Shown: piece after piece, positions 1-7,500 of the stretch
How the letters are laid out: every line of letters starts with the position of its first letter
How positions within the stretch are numbered: the first letter of the stretch is position 1
Assembly: GCA_016926315.1 (NCBI GenBank)
Contig: JAFGOU010000467.1
Coordinates: forward strand, 1 to 9,659
DNA from: Chitinispirillaceae bacterium
Lineage (GTDB): Bacteria; Fibrobacterota; Chitinivibrionia; Chitinivibrionales; Chitinispirillaceae
DNA length: 9,659 nt
Direction: 5' to 3'
Position numbers and translations under genes: made by a program
Notes under the pieces: generated by a model
Seen by the model: the letters and a program-made list of their open reading frames with translations, nothing else
The model's database searches: none
What the model was told of the DNA's origin: nothing

Positions 1-250
1 CCTCCATGCTGAGCACGTCTTTGGTGGAGGTGAACGTTCCCCGGGCATCAAAGCTGACCCGCACGATTCCCGGAGTGCATACATAGATCCGCACTTTCTG
101 CGTACCGCCGGTGTTGAAGTCCACGGTATTGCCGCTGCGGGAGTGGGCGAGGTAGTCGCCTACCGGTACCGCCGAGACCAGGGAAAACGCCACGATCACC
201 GTCAGAAGCGTGTTGTGTGCGAGCAATGGATGAAGCGGTGAATGTCGCAT
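1..250 (-). CDS. Exported protein N-terminus, probably GH31-type glycoside hydrolase (partial)
   Basis: The frame is open from the ATG at 250-248 to the left edge, giving 83 codons of an incomplete gene. Residues 1-30 look like a signal peptide: an N-terminal stretch with Arg and His, a hydrophobic core LLTVIVAFSLVSA, and a likely cleavage after VSA or shortly beyond. The mature start (VGDYLAHSRSGNTVDF, then KVRIYVCTPGIVRVSFDARG) resembles the N-terminal beta-sandwich of GH31 alpha-glucosidases and alpha-xylosidases, where a strand of the form 'v.vctp.ivRV.f' is typical. AGAGAGG lies 9 nt before the ATG and supports the start. The catalytic barrel is outside the window, so the family call rests on the N-domain style alone. 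It could be another secreted carbohydrate-active protein with a mutarotase-like N-domain. The gene diverges from the HDAC operon. Confidence 0.5.
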   Translation of the reverse strand, partial: MRHSPLHPLLAHNTLLTVIVAFSLVSAVPVGDYLAHSRSGNTVDFNTGGTQKVRIYVCTPGIVRVSFDARGTFTSTKDVLSME

Positions 251-318
251 ACGGTTGTTCCTCTCTGCCGGGGGGTTCTGATGCCGGCGATGAAGCGATC
301 TCCCTGATCTCTCCTGTT

Positions 319-347
319 AATGTACCCATCCCGCGGGCAAGAGTAAA
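319..347 (-). promoter_or_regulatory. Candidate promoter for the exported glycosidase-like gene
   Basis: Read on the minus strand, TTTACT (347-342) and TACATT (324-319) are separated by 17 nt, each matching 4 of 6 bases of the sigma70-type boxes. Transcription would start near 312 and give a leader of about 60 nt ending in AGAGAGG. This is inferred from pattern only; the two boxes are imperfect. Confidence 0.3.
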
Positions 348-421
348 CAGTTGCCATAATTTTTCGTTTTCCTCTGGAGAACGGCTTCCTGCCCCTGGTG
401 CTCTGTATTATTTTACAGACC

Positions 422-1375
422 ATGCCCAGCCGTACCGGTTACGTCTACGACGATCTGTTCATCGACTACGAGCTCGAACCATTTCATCCCGAGTCGCCGC
501 TCCGGCTTGCCGCGCTCCACGCCATGGTTTCGGAATCCGGCCTGCTCAAGCGGCTCACCCGCGTCCCCCTGTTGGAAAACGATTCCATGGTACGGGACGC
601 CCTTGGCACGGTACACACCCCGGAGCACATCGCCAACGTTGACTCCCGCGGGACCTTGAGGAACGCCGCGTTCGGCGCGGTTGCCGGCGTTTTGGCTGCG
701 GTTGACGCGGTCTGCGGTGCAACGGTCGACAATGCGTTCTGCGCCATACGGCCGCCCGGTCACCACGCACACAACGACGTTGATCACGACGGTCCGAGCA
801 AGGGCGAAGGGTTCTGCTTTTTCAACAACATGGCAATCGCGGCGCGTCATGCCCAGCGGACATGGAAGATGAACAAGGTGCTGATCATCGACTGGGACTA
901 CCATCACGGCAACGGCACCGAGGACGCCTTTTACGAAGACCCCACGATTTTTTATTTCTCCACCCACCGCCTGAGCGCGTATCCGGGAACAGGGCATCCC
1001 CAGAAAAGAGGGCGCGGCGCAGGGACCGGATTCAATCTCAACGTACCGCTTCCCTCTCCCGACAACCCGTATGGCCCGGTGATCGACGATCATCTGCTCG
1101 CCGCGTTTGACGATTATCTGCTGCCCCAACTCAGGGAGGTCGGTTTTGTCCCGGATATCGTGCTGATTTCCGCCGGATTCGACAGCCGTGAGAAAGACTT
1201 CCTCGGCGACTTTTCAATTTCCGACGACGGTTTTTCCCGCCTGACCGCCAACGTCGTCGCGCTCGCGCGGGAGCAGTGCGGCGGCAGGATCGTCTCGATG
1301 CTCGAAGGCGGCTATAACCCGGACGGACTCGCGTCGGCAGCTATCGCTCATGTAAAAGCGCTCCTGGAATCGTAG
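422..1375 (+). CDS. Histone deacetylase-family (class II/AcuC-like) zinc amidohydrolase
   Basis: A complete 317-residue protein of the arginase/deacetylase fold, the usual size for bacterial members. All family hallmarks are visible: RPPGHHA (residues 110-116, with the catalytic His pair 114/115), GFCFFNN (130-136), DWDYHHGNGTE (157-167, zinc ligands Asp159 and His161), SAGFDS (250-255, zinc ligand Asp254) and EGGYN (295-299, catalytic Tyr298). It should therefore be an active Zn-dependent deacetylase of acetyl-lysine or an acetylated amine such as a polyamine. The substrate cannot be read from the sequence. No signal peptide is seen, so it is cytoplasmic. An in-frame GTG at 398 would add 8 residues, but the ATG at 422 fits family N-termini better (M-P-S-R-T-G-Y-V-Y-D). 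Neither start has a clear ribosome binding site. It is the first gene of a three-gene operon; yciO follows after 2 nt. Confidence 0.93.
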   Translation: MPSRTGYVYDDLFIDYELEPFHPESPLRLAALHAMVSESGLLKRLTRVPLLENDSMVRDALGTVHTPEHIANVDSRGTLRNAAFGAVAGVLAAVDAVCGATVDNAFCAIRPPGHHAHNDVDHDGPSKGEGFCFFNNMAIAARHAQRTWKMNKVLIIDWDYHHGNGTEDAFYEDPTIFYFSTHRLSAYPGTGHPQKRGRGAGTGFNLNVPLPSPDNPYGPVIDDHLLAAFDDYLLPQLREVGFVPDIVLISAGFDSREKDFLGDFSISDDGFSRLTANVVALAREQCGGRIVSMLEGGYNPDGLASAAIAHVKALLES

Positions 1376-1377
1376 CC

Positions 1378-1986
1378 ATGGTGATTTACCCCATCCATCC
1401 GGTCAATCCCCACCGGCGCCATCTCGAAACCGTTGCACGGATACTCAAGCAGGAAAACGGCATTGCGGTCTACCCTACCGACACGGTGTACGGTATGGGC
1501 GCCTGCGTTTCGAACCACAAGGCCATCGACCGCATCAGTGCGATACTGCACAAGGACAGGCACCGTCTGTTCTCATTCATCTGCTCGGACTTCTCCCAGA
1601 TCAGCGATTACGCGAAAATGAACAACGCCCATTTCAAGCTGATGAAGCGGTATCTGCCCGGCCCGTTTACGTTTATCCTTCAGGCCACCAATTACGTGCC
1701 GAAAAAAATCTCGCCAAGGCGCAAGACCGCAGGTATCCGTATGCCTTCATACCCGCCGATCGCGCAACTGGTCTCCCTGCTCGGGGAACCGATCGCGAAC
1801 ATGTCGATCGACCTTCCCGGGCCGCAGCGTGGCGACCCCGAAGAGGTAAAAAACGCGGTGCCTCACGATATCGAGGTGATGCTCGACGCCGGTATGCTCC
1901 CGGACCCGACCGGATCGACCATCGTGGACCTGACCGGCGACCAGCCGATTCTGGTGCGACAAGGGAAAGGTGTCTGGAAGGAATAA
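1378..1986 (+). CDS. yciO: YciO/Sua5/YrdC-family protein (threonylcarbamoyl-AMP synthase-like)
   Basis: A 202-residue single-domain protein of the YrdC fold. Visible signatures are YPTDTVYGMGA (32-42), the K-x-R pair at 59-61, FSFICSDFSQISDYAKMNN (65-83), PGPFTFIL (94-101), RRKTAGIRMP (114-123), the STIVDL strand (180-185) and RQGKG near the C-terminus (194-198). The family binds ATP, threonine and bicarbonate in TsaC/Sua5, which make threonylcarbamoyl-AMP for the t6A tRNA modification. This protein follows the YciO pattern ('CSD-xSxxxxYAKxxN', 'PGPFTFIL') more than TsaC, and lacks the Sua5 extra domain and the usual PSAN motif (here PIANMS, 138-143). It may be a paralogue with weaker or different activity. 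It starts 2 nt after the upstream stop, so translational coupling is likely, and mazG begins 3 nt after its own stop. No strong ribosome binding site precedes it. Confidence 0.88.
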   Translation: MVIYPIHPVNPHRRHLETVARILKQENGIAVYPTDTVYGMGACVSNHKAIDRISAILHKDRHRLFSFICSDFSQISDYAKMNNAHFKLMKRYLPGPFTFILQATNYVPKKISPRRKTAGIRMPSYPPIAQLVSLLGEPIANMSIDLPGPQRGDPEEVKNAVPHDIEVMLDAGMLPDPTGSTIVDLTGDQPILVRQGKGVWKE

Positions 1987-1989
1987 CCT

Positions 1990-2784
1990 ATGGGAAAAGA
2001 ACTTGACCGTTTTATCGACATCGTTGCCAAACTGCGCGGACCCGGCGGCTGCCCCTGGGACCGCGAACAGACCAATAAAAGCATCCTTTCGTGTTTGCTT
2101 GATGAAGCGTACGAATATTTCGAGGCGGTTGAGGAGAACGATGGCGTCAAAATGCGGGAAGAGCTCGGCGATCTTCTGCTGCAGGTCGTTCTGCACGCGC
2201 AGATCGCCGCGGACGACCGTCGGTTCACCATAGAGGAAGTGGCACAAGAAATCAGCGAAAAGCTTATCAGGCGCCACCCGCACGTGTTCGGCGCCATCGA
2301 GGTATCGGGAACGGCGGAGGTACTGCACAACTGGGAAAAAATAAAAAAAGAGGAGAAAAAAGAGCACCGAAAATACCTGGTCGACGACATTCCCGCGAAC
2401 CTGCCGGCGCTGTTTCGGGCCGAAAAAATGCAGCGCAGGGTCGCCCGCGTGGGGTTCGACTGGACCGATGTTCGGCCGGTTCTCGACAAGGTTATCGAGG
2501 AGTTCAACGAGTTCAGGGAGGCGATCCTCGAAGGCGACCAGAGTCATGCCGAAGAGGAGCTCGGGGACATCATGTTCGCTCTTGTCAATGTTGCCCGGCA
2601 CCACAAGATCTGCGCCGAGGACGCGCTTCGGTTGACGACAAAAAAATTCGCGAAACGGTTCCGGTATATCGAGGACCACTATGCGAAAACCGGGAAAGAC
2701 ATCCATGCCGCAACGCTTGCGGAAATGGACGCATTATGGGAGGAGAGCAAGAAAGCGCGGCCCGTGAATACTGCCCCGCTTTAA
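1990..2784 (+). CDS. mazG: Nucleoside triphosphate pyrophosphohydrolase MazG
   Basis: The 264-residue length is close to that of E. coli MazG. It is an all-alpha NTP pyrophosphohydrolase that converts (d)NTPs to NMP plus pyrophosphate; in E. coli it also affects ppGpp levels and clears aberrant nucleotides. Two tandem MazG domains are seen. The first has LRGPGGCPWDREQT (15-28), a helix LLDEAYEYFEA (36-46) and EELGDLLLQVVLHA (57-70). The second has RVARVGFDW (150-158), VIEEFNEFREA (168-178) and EEELGDIMFALVNVARH (188-204). The acidic Mg-binding positions (ExxxE, ExxD) are kept in both halves. The charged linker around residues 114-128 (NWEKIKKEEKKEHRK) is typical of the family. GGAAGGA lies about 7 nt before the ATG and overlaps the end of yciO. 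It is the last gene of the HDAC-like/yciO/mazG operon. Confidence 0.95.
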   Translation: MGKELDRFIDIVAKLRGPGGCPWDREQTNKSILSCLLDEAYEYFEAVEENDGVKMREELGDLLLQVVLHAQIAADDRRFTIEEVAQEISEKLIRRHPHVFGAIEVSGTAEVLHNWEKIKKEEKKEHRKYLVDDIPANLPALFRAEKMQRRVARVGFDWTDVRPVLDKVIEEFNEFREAILEGDQSHAEEELGDIMFALVNVARHHKICAEDALRLTTKKFAKRFRYIEDHYAKTGKDIHAATLAEMDALWEESKKARPVNTAPL

Positions 2785-2828
2785 GCGGATTACGCCGGAT
2801 AAAATCTTTCCTGATTATCGGTCATTTT
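2776..2828 (+). terminator. Weak hairpins after mazG, possible terminator
   Basis: CCGCTT and AAGCGG (2776-2788) form a perfect short inverted repeat that includes the mazG stop codon. It is followed by a second imperfect stem, CCGGATAA (2795-2802) with TTATCGG (2815-2821), and then TCATTTT. Stems are short, the second carries a bulge and the T-run is poor, so any termination here would be weak and some read-through into the next gene is possible. Confidence 0.2.
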
Positions 2829-2839
2829 ACCCTTATATT
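2811..2839 (+). promoter_or_regulatory. Candidate promoter for the papain-like gene
   Basis: A -10-like TATATT (2834-2839) sits 17 nt after a poor -35, CTGATT (2811-2816), in the AT-rich part of the 118-nt gap between mazG and the peptidase gene. The start of transcription would be near 2846, leaving a leader of about 55 nt. The proposed -35 overlaps the weak hairpin after mazG. Confidence 0.3.
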
Positions 2840-2888
2840 AGCTACCAATCCCGCCAACGGCATGATACTGAATTGCCACGTATTACAC

Positions 2889-2896
2889 AGGAAAGG
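2889..2896 (+). promoter_or_regulatory. Ribosome binding site that fixes the peptidase start
   Basis: AGGAAAGG ends 6 nt before the ATG at 2903. The reading frame is open further upstream to a TTG at 2873, but the site lies inside that extension. Starting at 2903 also places a signal peptide directly at the N-terminus, so 2903 is preferred. Confidence 0.6.
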
Positions 2897-2902
2897 TCGC
2901 GC

Positions 2903-4510
2903 ATGCATGCCGAAAAAATAATCCTGTTCGCAGGGTCGCTTTTTTGTGTCATCTCGACCGCATTTCCGCATATACCGATTCAGCTGACCTCCTCACCGCT
3001 TCCCTCGGCGGTCGACAACAGCGCGAACCAGTATTTCCGCCCCATTTTCAGCCAGCAGGGGTACAGCTGCGGAAACGCCAACGGCGTCAGCTATACTTTT
3101 ACGTATGAACAAAACGCCGCGCGCGGCCTCAGATCCAATGTCGAGGCCAACCAGTATCCCTATTGTTATACCTACCATTTCCTCAATGACGGCAGCGGCA
3201 ACAATGGCACCAGTCATATGTACGTTGATGCGTGGACGATCATTCGGGAAAACGGCATAATGAATACCGTCGATTTCGGTGGATTCGCAAACGGGTACCC
3301 GACGCGCTGGATGAGCGGGTATGCCCTGTATTACAGGGCCATGCACAATCGGGTCGACCGGATCGACTCGATCAGCATGTTCGAATCCAACGCGCTGACA
3401 AGAGTCAGGCAATGGCTGTTTGATCATGGCAACGGCTCAACCGTAGGCGGGATCTGCAACTTCGGCATCCGGTCGCAGGGGAAGCAACTGGTACCCATCG
3501 TTTCCGGCCCTGAAGCGGGAAAAAACATCATGCGGCGTTATGGCACTTCCGGCGATCATGCACAGACGGTGGTGGGCTACAACGACAGCATCCGTTTTGA
3601 CTTCAACAACGACGGGCGGTTCACCAACACCATCGATATCACCGGCGATAATCAGGTCACCATGGCTGATTGGGAGATCGGCGCCCTGAAAATGGCTGAT
3701 TCCCACGGCACCACCTCAGGCGATCTCGGGTTTTACTACTGTCCCTACCGTCTTCTGGTCATGAATGAAGCCGATGGCGGCATTAAAAACGGCAATCGGG
3801 TCTGCTTTATCACGGTACGGAAAGACTATGCCCCGCGAATGGCGCTGAAGGTCTCCCTTACGCATTCCCAGAGAAACAATGTCGCTCTTTCAATGGGTAT
3901 CGCCGCGGAACGCGAGGCGGTCTCCCCTTCAAAGACGCGGAAGTTTTCGAAGCAATTTTCGTATGCGGGCGGCGCGTATCCGATTTGCGGAAGCAATCAA
4001 TCGGCCACCATCGAAATCGGAATTGACGTCACCGACCTGCTCGATTCTCTTCCTGGAACGACAGCGCCGACGTTTTTCCTGATCGTTGATTCGAAAGGTG
4101 GGTCGGGTACCGTCAACTCTCTTTCGCTCATGGATTACACCGGCGGAACGGTGAGGGAAACACGGTCGACACCGTCCAACGTTGTCATTGCTTCAGGAAA
4201 AACAGTGGTGCTGGTAGCCTCCAGCGGCACTGCGCCGGTCCGACGCGGGAAACAACGTGATGTGGAAAGCGCCCCTGATTTCCGCCGGATAAACGGCGTG
4301 ACCTGCATCAAATTGCCCTTTGCATCGGTCCGGCAGGTTTCTCTTTTCAACATGAAGGGGGATTTGGTTGCCATTAGGAAACAAGATCCGGATCGGGAAT
4401 GGATTCCGCTTCCTGCGCCTGCGTCGCTTGGCGTCATGGTGGTCAAGGCGAAGTGTGATGATGGAAAAACATGGACGGGAACGATTCCTCCCCGGTTCTT
4501 GAGCAACTAA
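2903..4510 (+). CDS. Exported C1-like (papain-fold) cysteine peptidase homologue with calcium loops and sorting-type tail
   Basis: A 535-residue protein. Residues 1-20 form a signal peptide (KIILFAGSLFCVISTA). The papain-like domain spans about 45-290: FSQQGYSCGNANGVSY (49-64) gives the oxyanion Gln51 or Gln52 and nucleophile Cys56, and GDHAQTVVGYND (217-228) gives His219. MADSHGTTSGDLGFYY (264-279) aligns with the third-residue motif, which is normally NSWG; here Asp266 replaces Asn and His268 replaces Trp. Between His and this motif lie two overlapping calcium-type loops, D-x-N-x-D-G at 233-238 and D-I-T-G-D-N-Q-V-T-M-A-D at 245-256. Residues 305-440 look beta-rich (DVTDLL, TFFLIVDS, VNSLSLMDY). 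Residues 460-535 (QVSLFNMKGDLVA, LGVMVVKAKCDDGKTWTG) resemble the C-terminal sorting tails of type IX-secreted FCB proteins. It is probably a secreted or surface peptidase; the Asp substitution leaves activity uncertain. The gene appears to stand alone and is convergent with metH. Confidence 0.72.
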   Translation: MHAEKIILFAGSLFCVISTAFPHIPIQLTSSPLPSAVDNSANQYFRPIFSQQGYSCGNANGVSYTFTYEQNAARGLRSNVEANQYPYCYTYHFLNDGSGNNGTSHMYVDAWTIIRENGIMNTVDFGGFANGYPTRWMSGYALYYRAMHNRVDRIDSISMFESNALTRVRQWLFDHGNGSTVGGICNFGIRSQGKQLVPIVSGPEAGKNIMRRYGTSGDHAQTVVGYNDSIRFDFNNDGRFTNTIDITGDNQVTMADWEIGALKMADSHGTTSGDLGFYYCPYRLLVMNEADGGIKNGNRVCFITVRKDYAPRMALKVSLTHSQRNNVALSMGIAAEREAVSPSKTRKFSKQFSYAGGAYPICGSNQSATIEIGIDVTDLLDSLPGTTAPTFFLIVDSKGGSGTVNSLSLMDYTGGTVRETRSTPSNVVIASGKTVVLVASSGTAPVRRGKQRDVESAPDFRRINGVTCIKLPFASVRQVSLFNMKGDLVAIRKQDPDREWIPLPAPASLGVMVVKAKCDDGKTWTGTIPPRFLSN

Positions 4511-4553
4511 GGCATTAAGGTCTCCCCGTTGACAACGCATAGCGAGAGCCCGT
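4511..4553. other. Short gap between convergent stops, no clear terminator
   Basis: Only 43 nt separate the peptidase stop from the metH stop. The sole structure is the tiny inverted repeat CGTTG/CAACG (4527-4537), with a loop too small and no T-run on either strand. I see no classical intrinsic terminator, so transcripts may overlap at their 3' ends or stop by another mechanism. Confidence 0.4.
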
Positions 4554-7500
4554 TCACCCCAGATACTCCGCCTTTGCATGGTGCACATAGATCCCCAGCG
4601 TCGAATGCTCCGGGACCATCTGAAACCCTTGCGTCAGCGATACGCCCAACCTCTCTTCAATGGCAAGCAGATCGAACAGTTTCCTCTGCTCCTCCAGCGG
4701 CGGCAGGCCGGCGTATCCCAGGCTGTACCGACGGCCGGTGTCGTCGCCGATCCCCAGCCCGCGGGTAATTTCGAGCGTAATACGGTCGGCCAGCTCTTCG
4801 GTCAGTGCGATACCGATCCCGTTCAGGTAGAACCCGTGCGTATACCGCCCCTCGCTCTTGAAGCATTCGCCGATCCTGTCCATCAGCCTTTTTCCCGCGG
4901 TCACGATCTGCACGGCCACGAGATCGCCTTCGGGCCGCAGATAGTCGGCAATGGAACGGTTGTCCTTTTTCGCCACGCGGGGAAAACGGAGCGTCGCGAG
5001 TTCCTTTGTCATAGCGGAAGGATCGAGAATAATGACGAGATCGTCGTCGGTGATCACCGGGAAATAGCCGTAGAGCGCGCCGGCGTCGTCGAGCAGGCGG
5101 TCACGGTTTATTTCGTCGCAGAGCCGCTCGAACGCCGGCAGGAACTCCTTTGTTTCCGCTTCGCCATAGGCGGCGGCATCGAGCTTTGCGCCGCCCCACC
5201 AGGTTTTAAACAGGCGGCGGGAGTCGATCTTTGCGACAAGCTCCGGGGTCTCCCAGCGCAACACGCTGCTGGTGCCGTAAAACGGTGGGACAAGGAGCGG
5301 GCCATAGTCAAGCGGTACGGCCTCCGGAGCCGTTTGCGCCACCGGCGGACGCTCGAAGCTGACGCGCGGCCGCGAATCCGGGCCGGCCGGCAACGTACCG
5401 CTTTTTGAGCGTTCGATGATCCGCGCCGCCTCAAAGGCGTCCTTTGCGTAAAAAACGCCTCCCTGATAAACACGCCCGTCCTCCAGTTTCGCGATCCGGG
5501 CGGCAAAGCCGCGGTTTACCGCTGCACCGCCGATCAGGATGGGCGTGGTCAGGCCCAGGCGGTGACACTCCTTTACGCACTCCGCCATCTCCCGGCTGGT
5601 GGTGACGAGCAGGGCCGAGAGGCCGATTGCGTCGGGCTGTTCATTCCGCACCGCCTTGACAATAGCGCCAAGTTCCACCTGCTTTCCAAGGTCGATCACC
5701 GTGAACCCCTGATTGCGCATAATGGAGGCGACCAAGTTCTTGCCTATATCGTGCACGTCGCCGAACACGGTCGCCAGCACGATCTTCCCCTTGCTCCCTG
5801 CAGCGTCGCTTTTAAGGTGCGGTTCGAGCAGGGCGAGCGCCTCGCGCATCACCTCGGCGGCCTGCAGCACGAACGGCAGGATCATTTTCCCCGCAGCCAT
5901 ACGTTCGCCGACTTCGGCCATGGCGGGCAGCAGAACGGTATCGAGCAGGTCACGCCCGGTCCGCTCCCTGAGGAGTGCGTCGAGCGCGCCGGGCAGGAGC
6001 CGGCGGTCGCGGTTGATGATCGCCAGACGCAACTGCTCAGCGGGTGACCGTTGTTCCGGAAAGGGCCCCTTTTTGTTTTTCTTTTTTCCCGCGAAATCGG
6101 CCTGCTCCCCGAAAAAACGGACGAACGCGGCAAGCGCTTCGGGCGAGCGGTTGAACAGGAGATCCTCTCCGAGCGCGCGCAGTGCGGGATCGTACGACAG
6201 AACGTCGTCGCGGTGCAGCGGGTTGAAGATTGCCGCGTCGAGCCCGTGCTTCACGGCATGGTGCAGCATCAGATTGTTCAGTACGCGCCGCGCCGCGGGA
6301 GAGAGACCGAACGAAACGTTGCTGACACCCATGACGGTCCTGACGCCGGGAAGCTCGGCCTTGATGCGGCGCAACCCCGCAAGGCTCGCGGCCGCGGCGC
6401 CGGCATGCTCCGGCGTACCGGTCGCAAGGGTAAACACCAGAGGATCGATATAAACGAAGTGTTCGGGCAGGCCGTATTCAGTACAGGCAAGGTCACGCAA
6501 TGCCCGGGCGAGGCCGAGCTTTCGATCGACCGTGGCGGCCATTCCCTTATCGTCAATAGTGAGCGCGATCACCGGACAGCCGAAATCACGCGCGAGCGAA
6601 AGCACGCGCCGCGCCCGCTCCCCGCCCTTTTCGAGGTTGATGGAGTTGAGCAGCGCGCTTCCCGGGCTGACCCTGAGCGCGACATCCATGACCGCGGGGT
6701 CGGTCGTGTCGATACAGAAGGGCGCCTGAACGCGGTCGGCGAGGTATGAGAGCAGGGCCTTCATGGTGTCGGCTTCGTCGTCGTGTTCGTTGGTCGCAAC
6801 GCAAAGATCAAGCAGACTGCTCCCGCGCGCCTCCTGTTCAAGCGCGAGGTCTCCCAGATCGTCCCACGAACGGGCCAGCAGAAGTTCCTTTGTCTTTTTC
6901 GACCCCTGCGCATTGAGCCGCTCGCCGATGATGATCGGCCGGGGCAGGATTTCGAGGTCGATGCCGGAAATGCCCGTGCCGCAAAAGCAGGAGGTTCCCG
7001 GTAACCGCCGTTTCGCCACTTTTTCGCCGGCAAGGCGTTCGCTGAGCGCGCGGATATGCGCCGGCGTAGTGCCACAGCACCCACCGACTACCGGAAGCCC
7101 CTGCTCGACGACCAGGGGGTGCAGAAGTCCGGCAAAGGTGGACGGATCCATGGAATAGACCGCCCTGCCGTCACGATTTTCCGGCTTCCCGGCATTCGGG
7201 AGCAGCGCTACCGGCAGTGAAGTCTGCCGCAGAAGCTGCTCAACGAACGGGCCGAGTTCACGAGGGCCGGAACCGCAGTTGAAGCCGACAACGTCGACGC
7301 CCAGCGCGGAAACCGCGCCGAGAAACGCGTGGAGGTCGCTGCCGAGCAGCATCCTGCCCGTGACATCGAGCGTCACCTGAACCTGGACCGGTACGTCGCT
7401 TTTACTCGCGCGCTTGATCCGGTTGATTCCGTGGAGCGCTGCGCGGACTTCGAGAAGGTCCTGGGAGGTCTCGATGAGCAGCAGGTCGACCCCGCCGTCG

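Noticed and set aside
217..642. 141-codon plus-strand frame overlapping the control region and the HDAC-like gene
   Set aside because: It overlaps the start of a strongly supported gene in another frame, is Arg/Pro/Ala-rich and shows no domain.
2343..2349. A-AAA-AAA slippery heptamer in mazG, with the -1 frame open to 2921
   Set aside because: The heptamer is in frame and followed by GAGGAG. However, the normal frame gives a full-length canonical MazG, and the -1 product would be an Arg-rich shadow. The run reflects a Lys-rich linker common to the family.
1747..2706. 319-codon open frame antisense to yciO and mazG
   Set aside because: It overlaps two well-supported genes and has no recognisable motif; it is a mirror-frame effect of codon bias.
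2873..2902. Upstream TTG start for the papain-like gene
   Set aside because: The extra ten residues would precede the signal peptide and contain the ribosome binding site; the ATG at 2903 is better.
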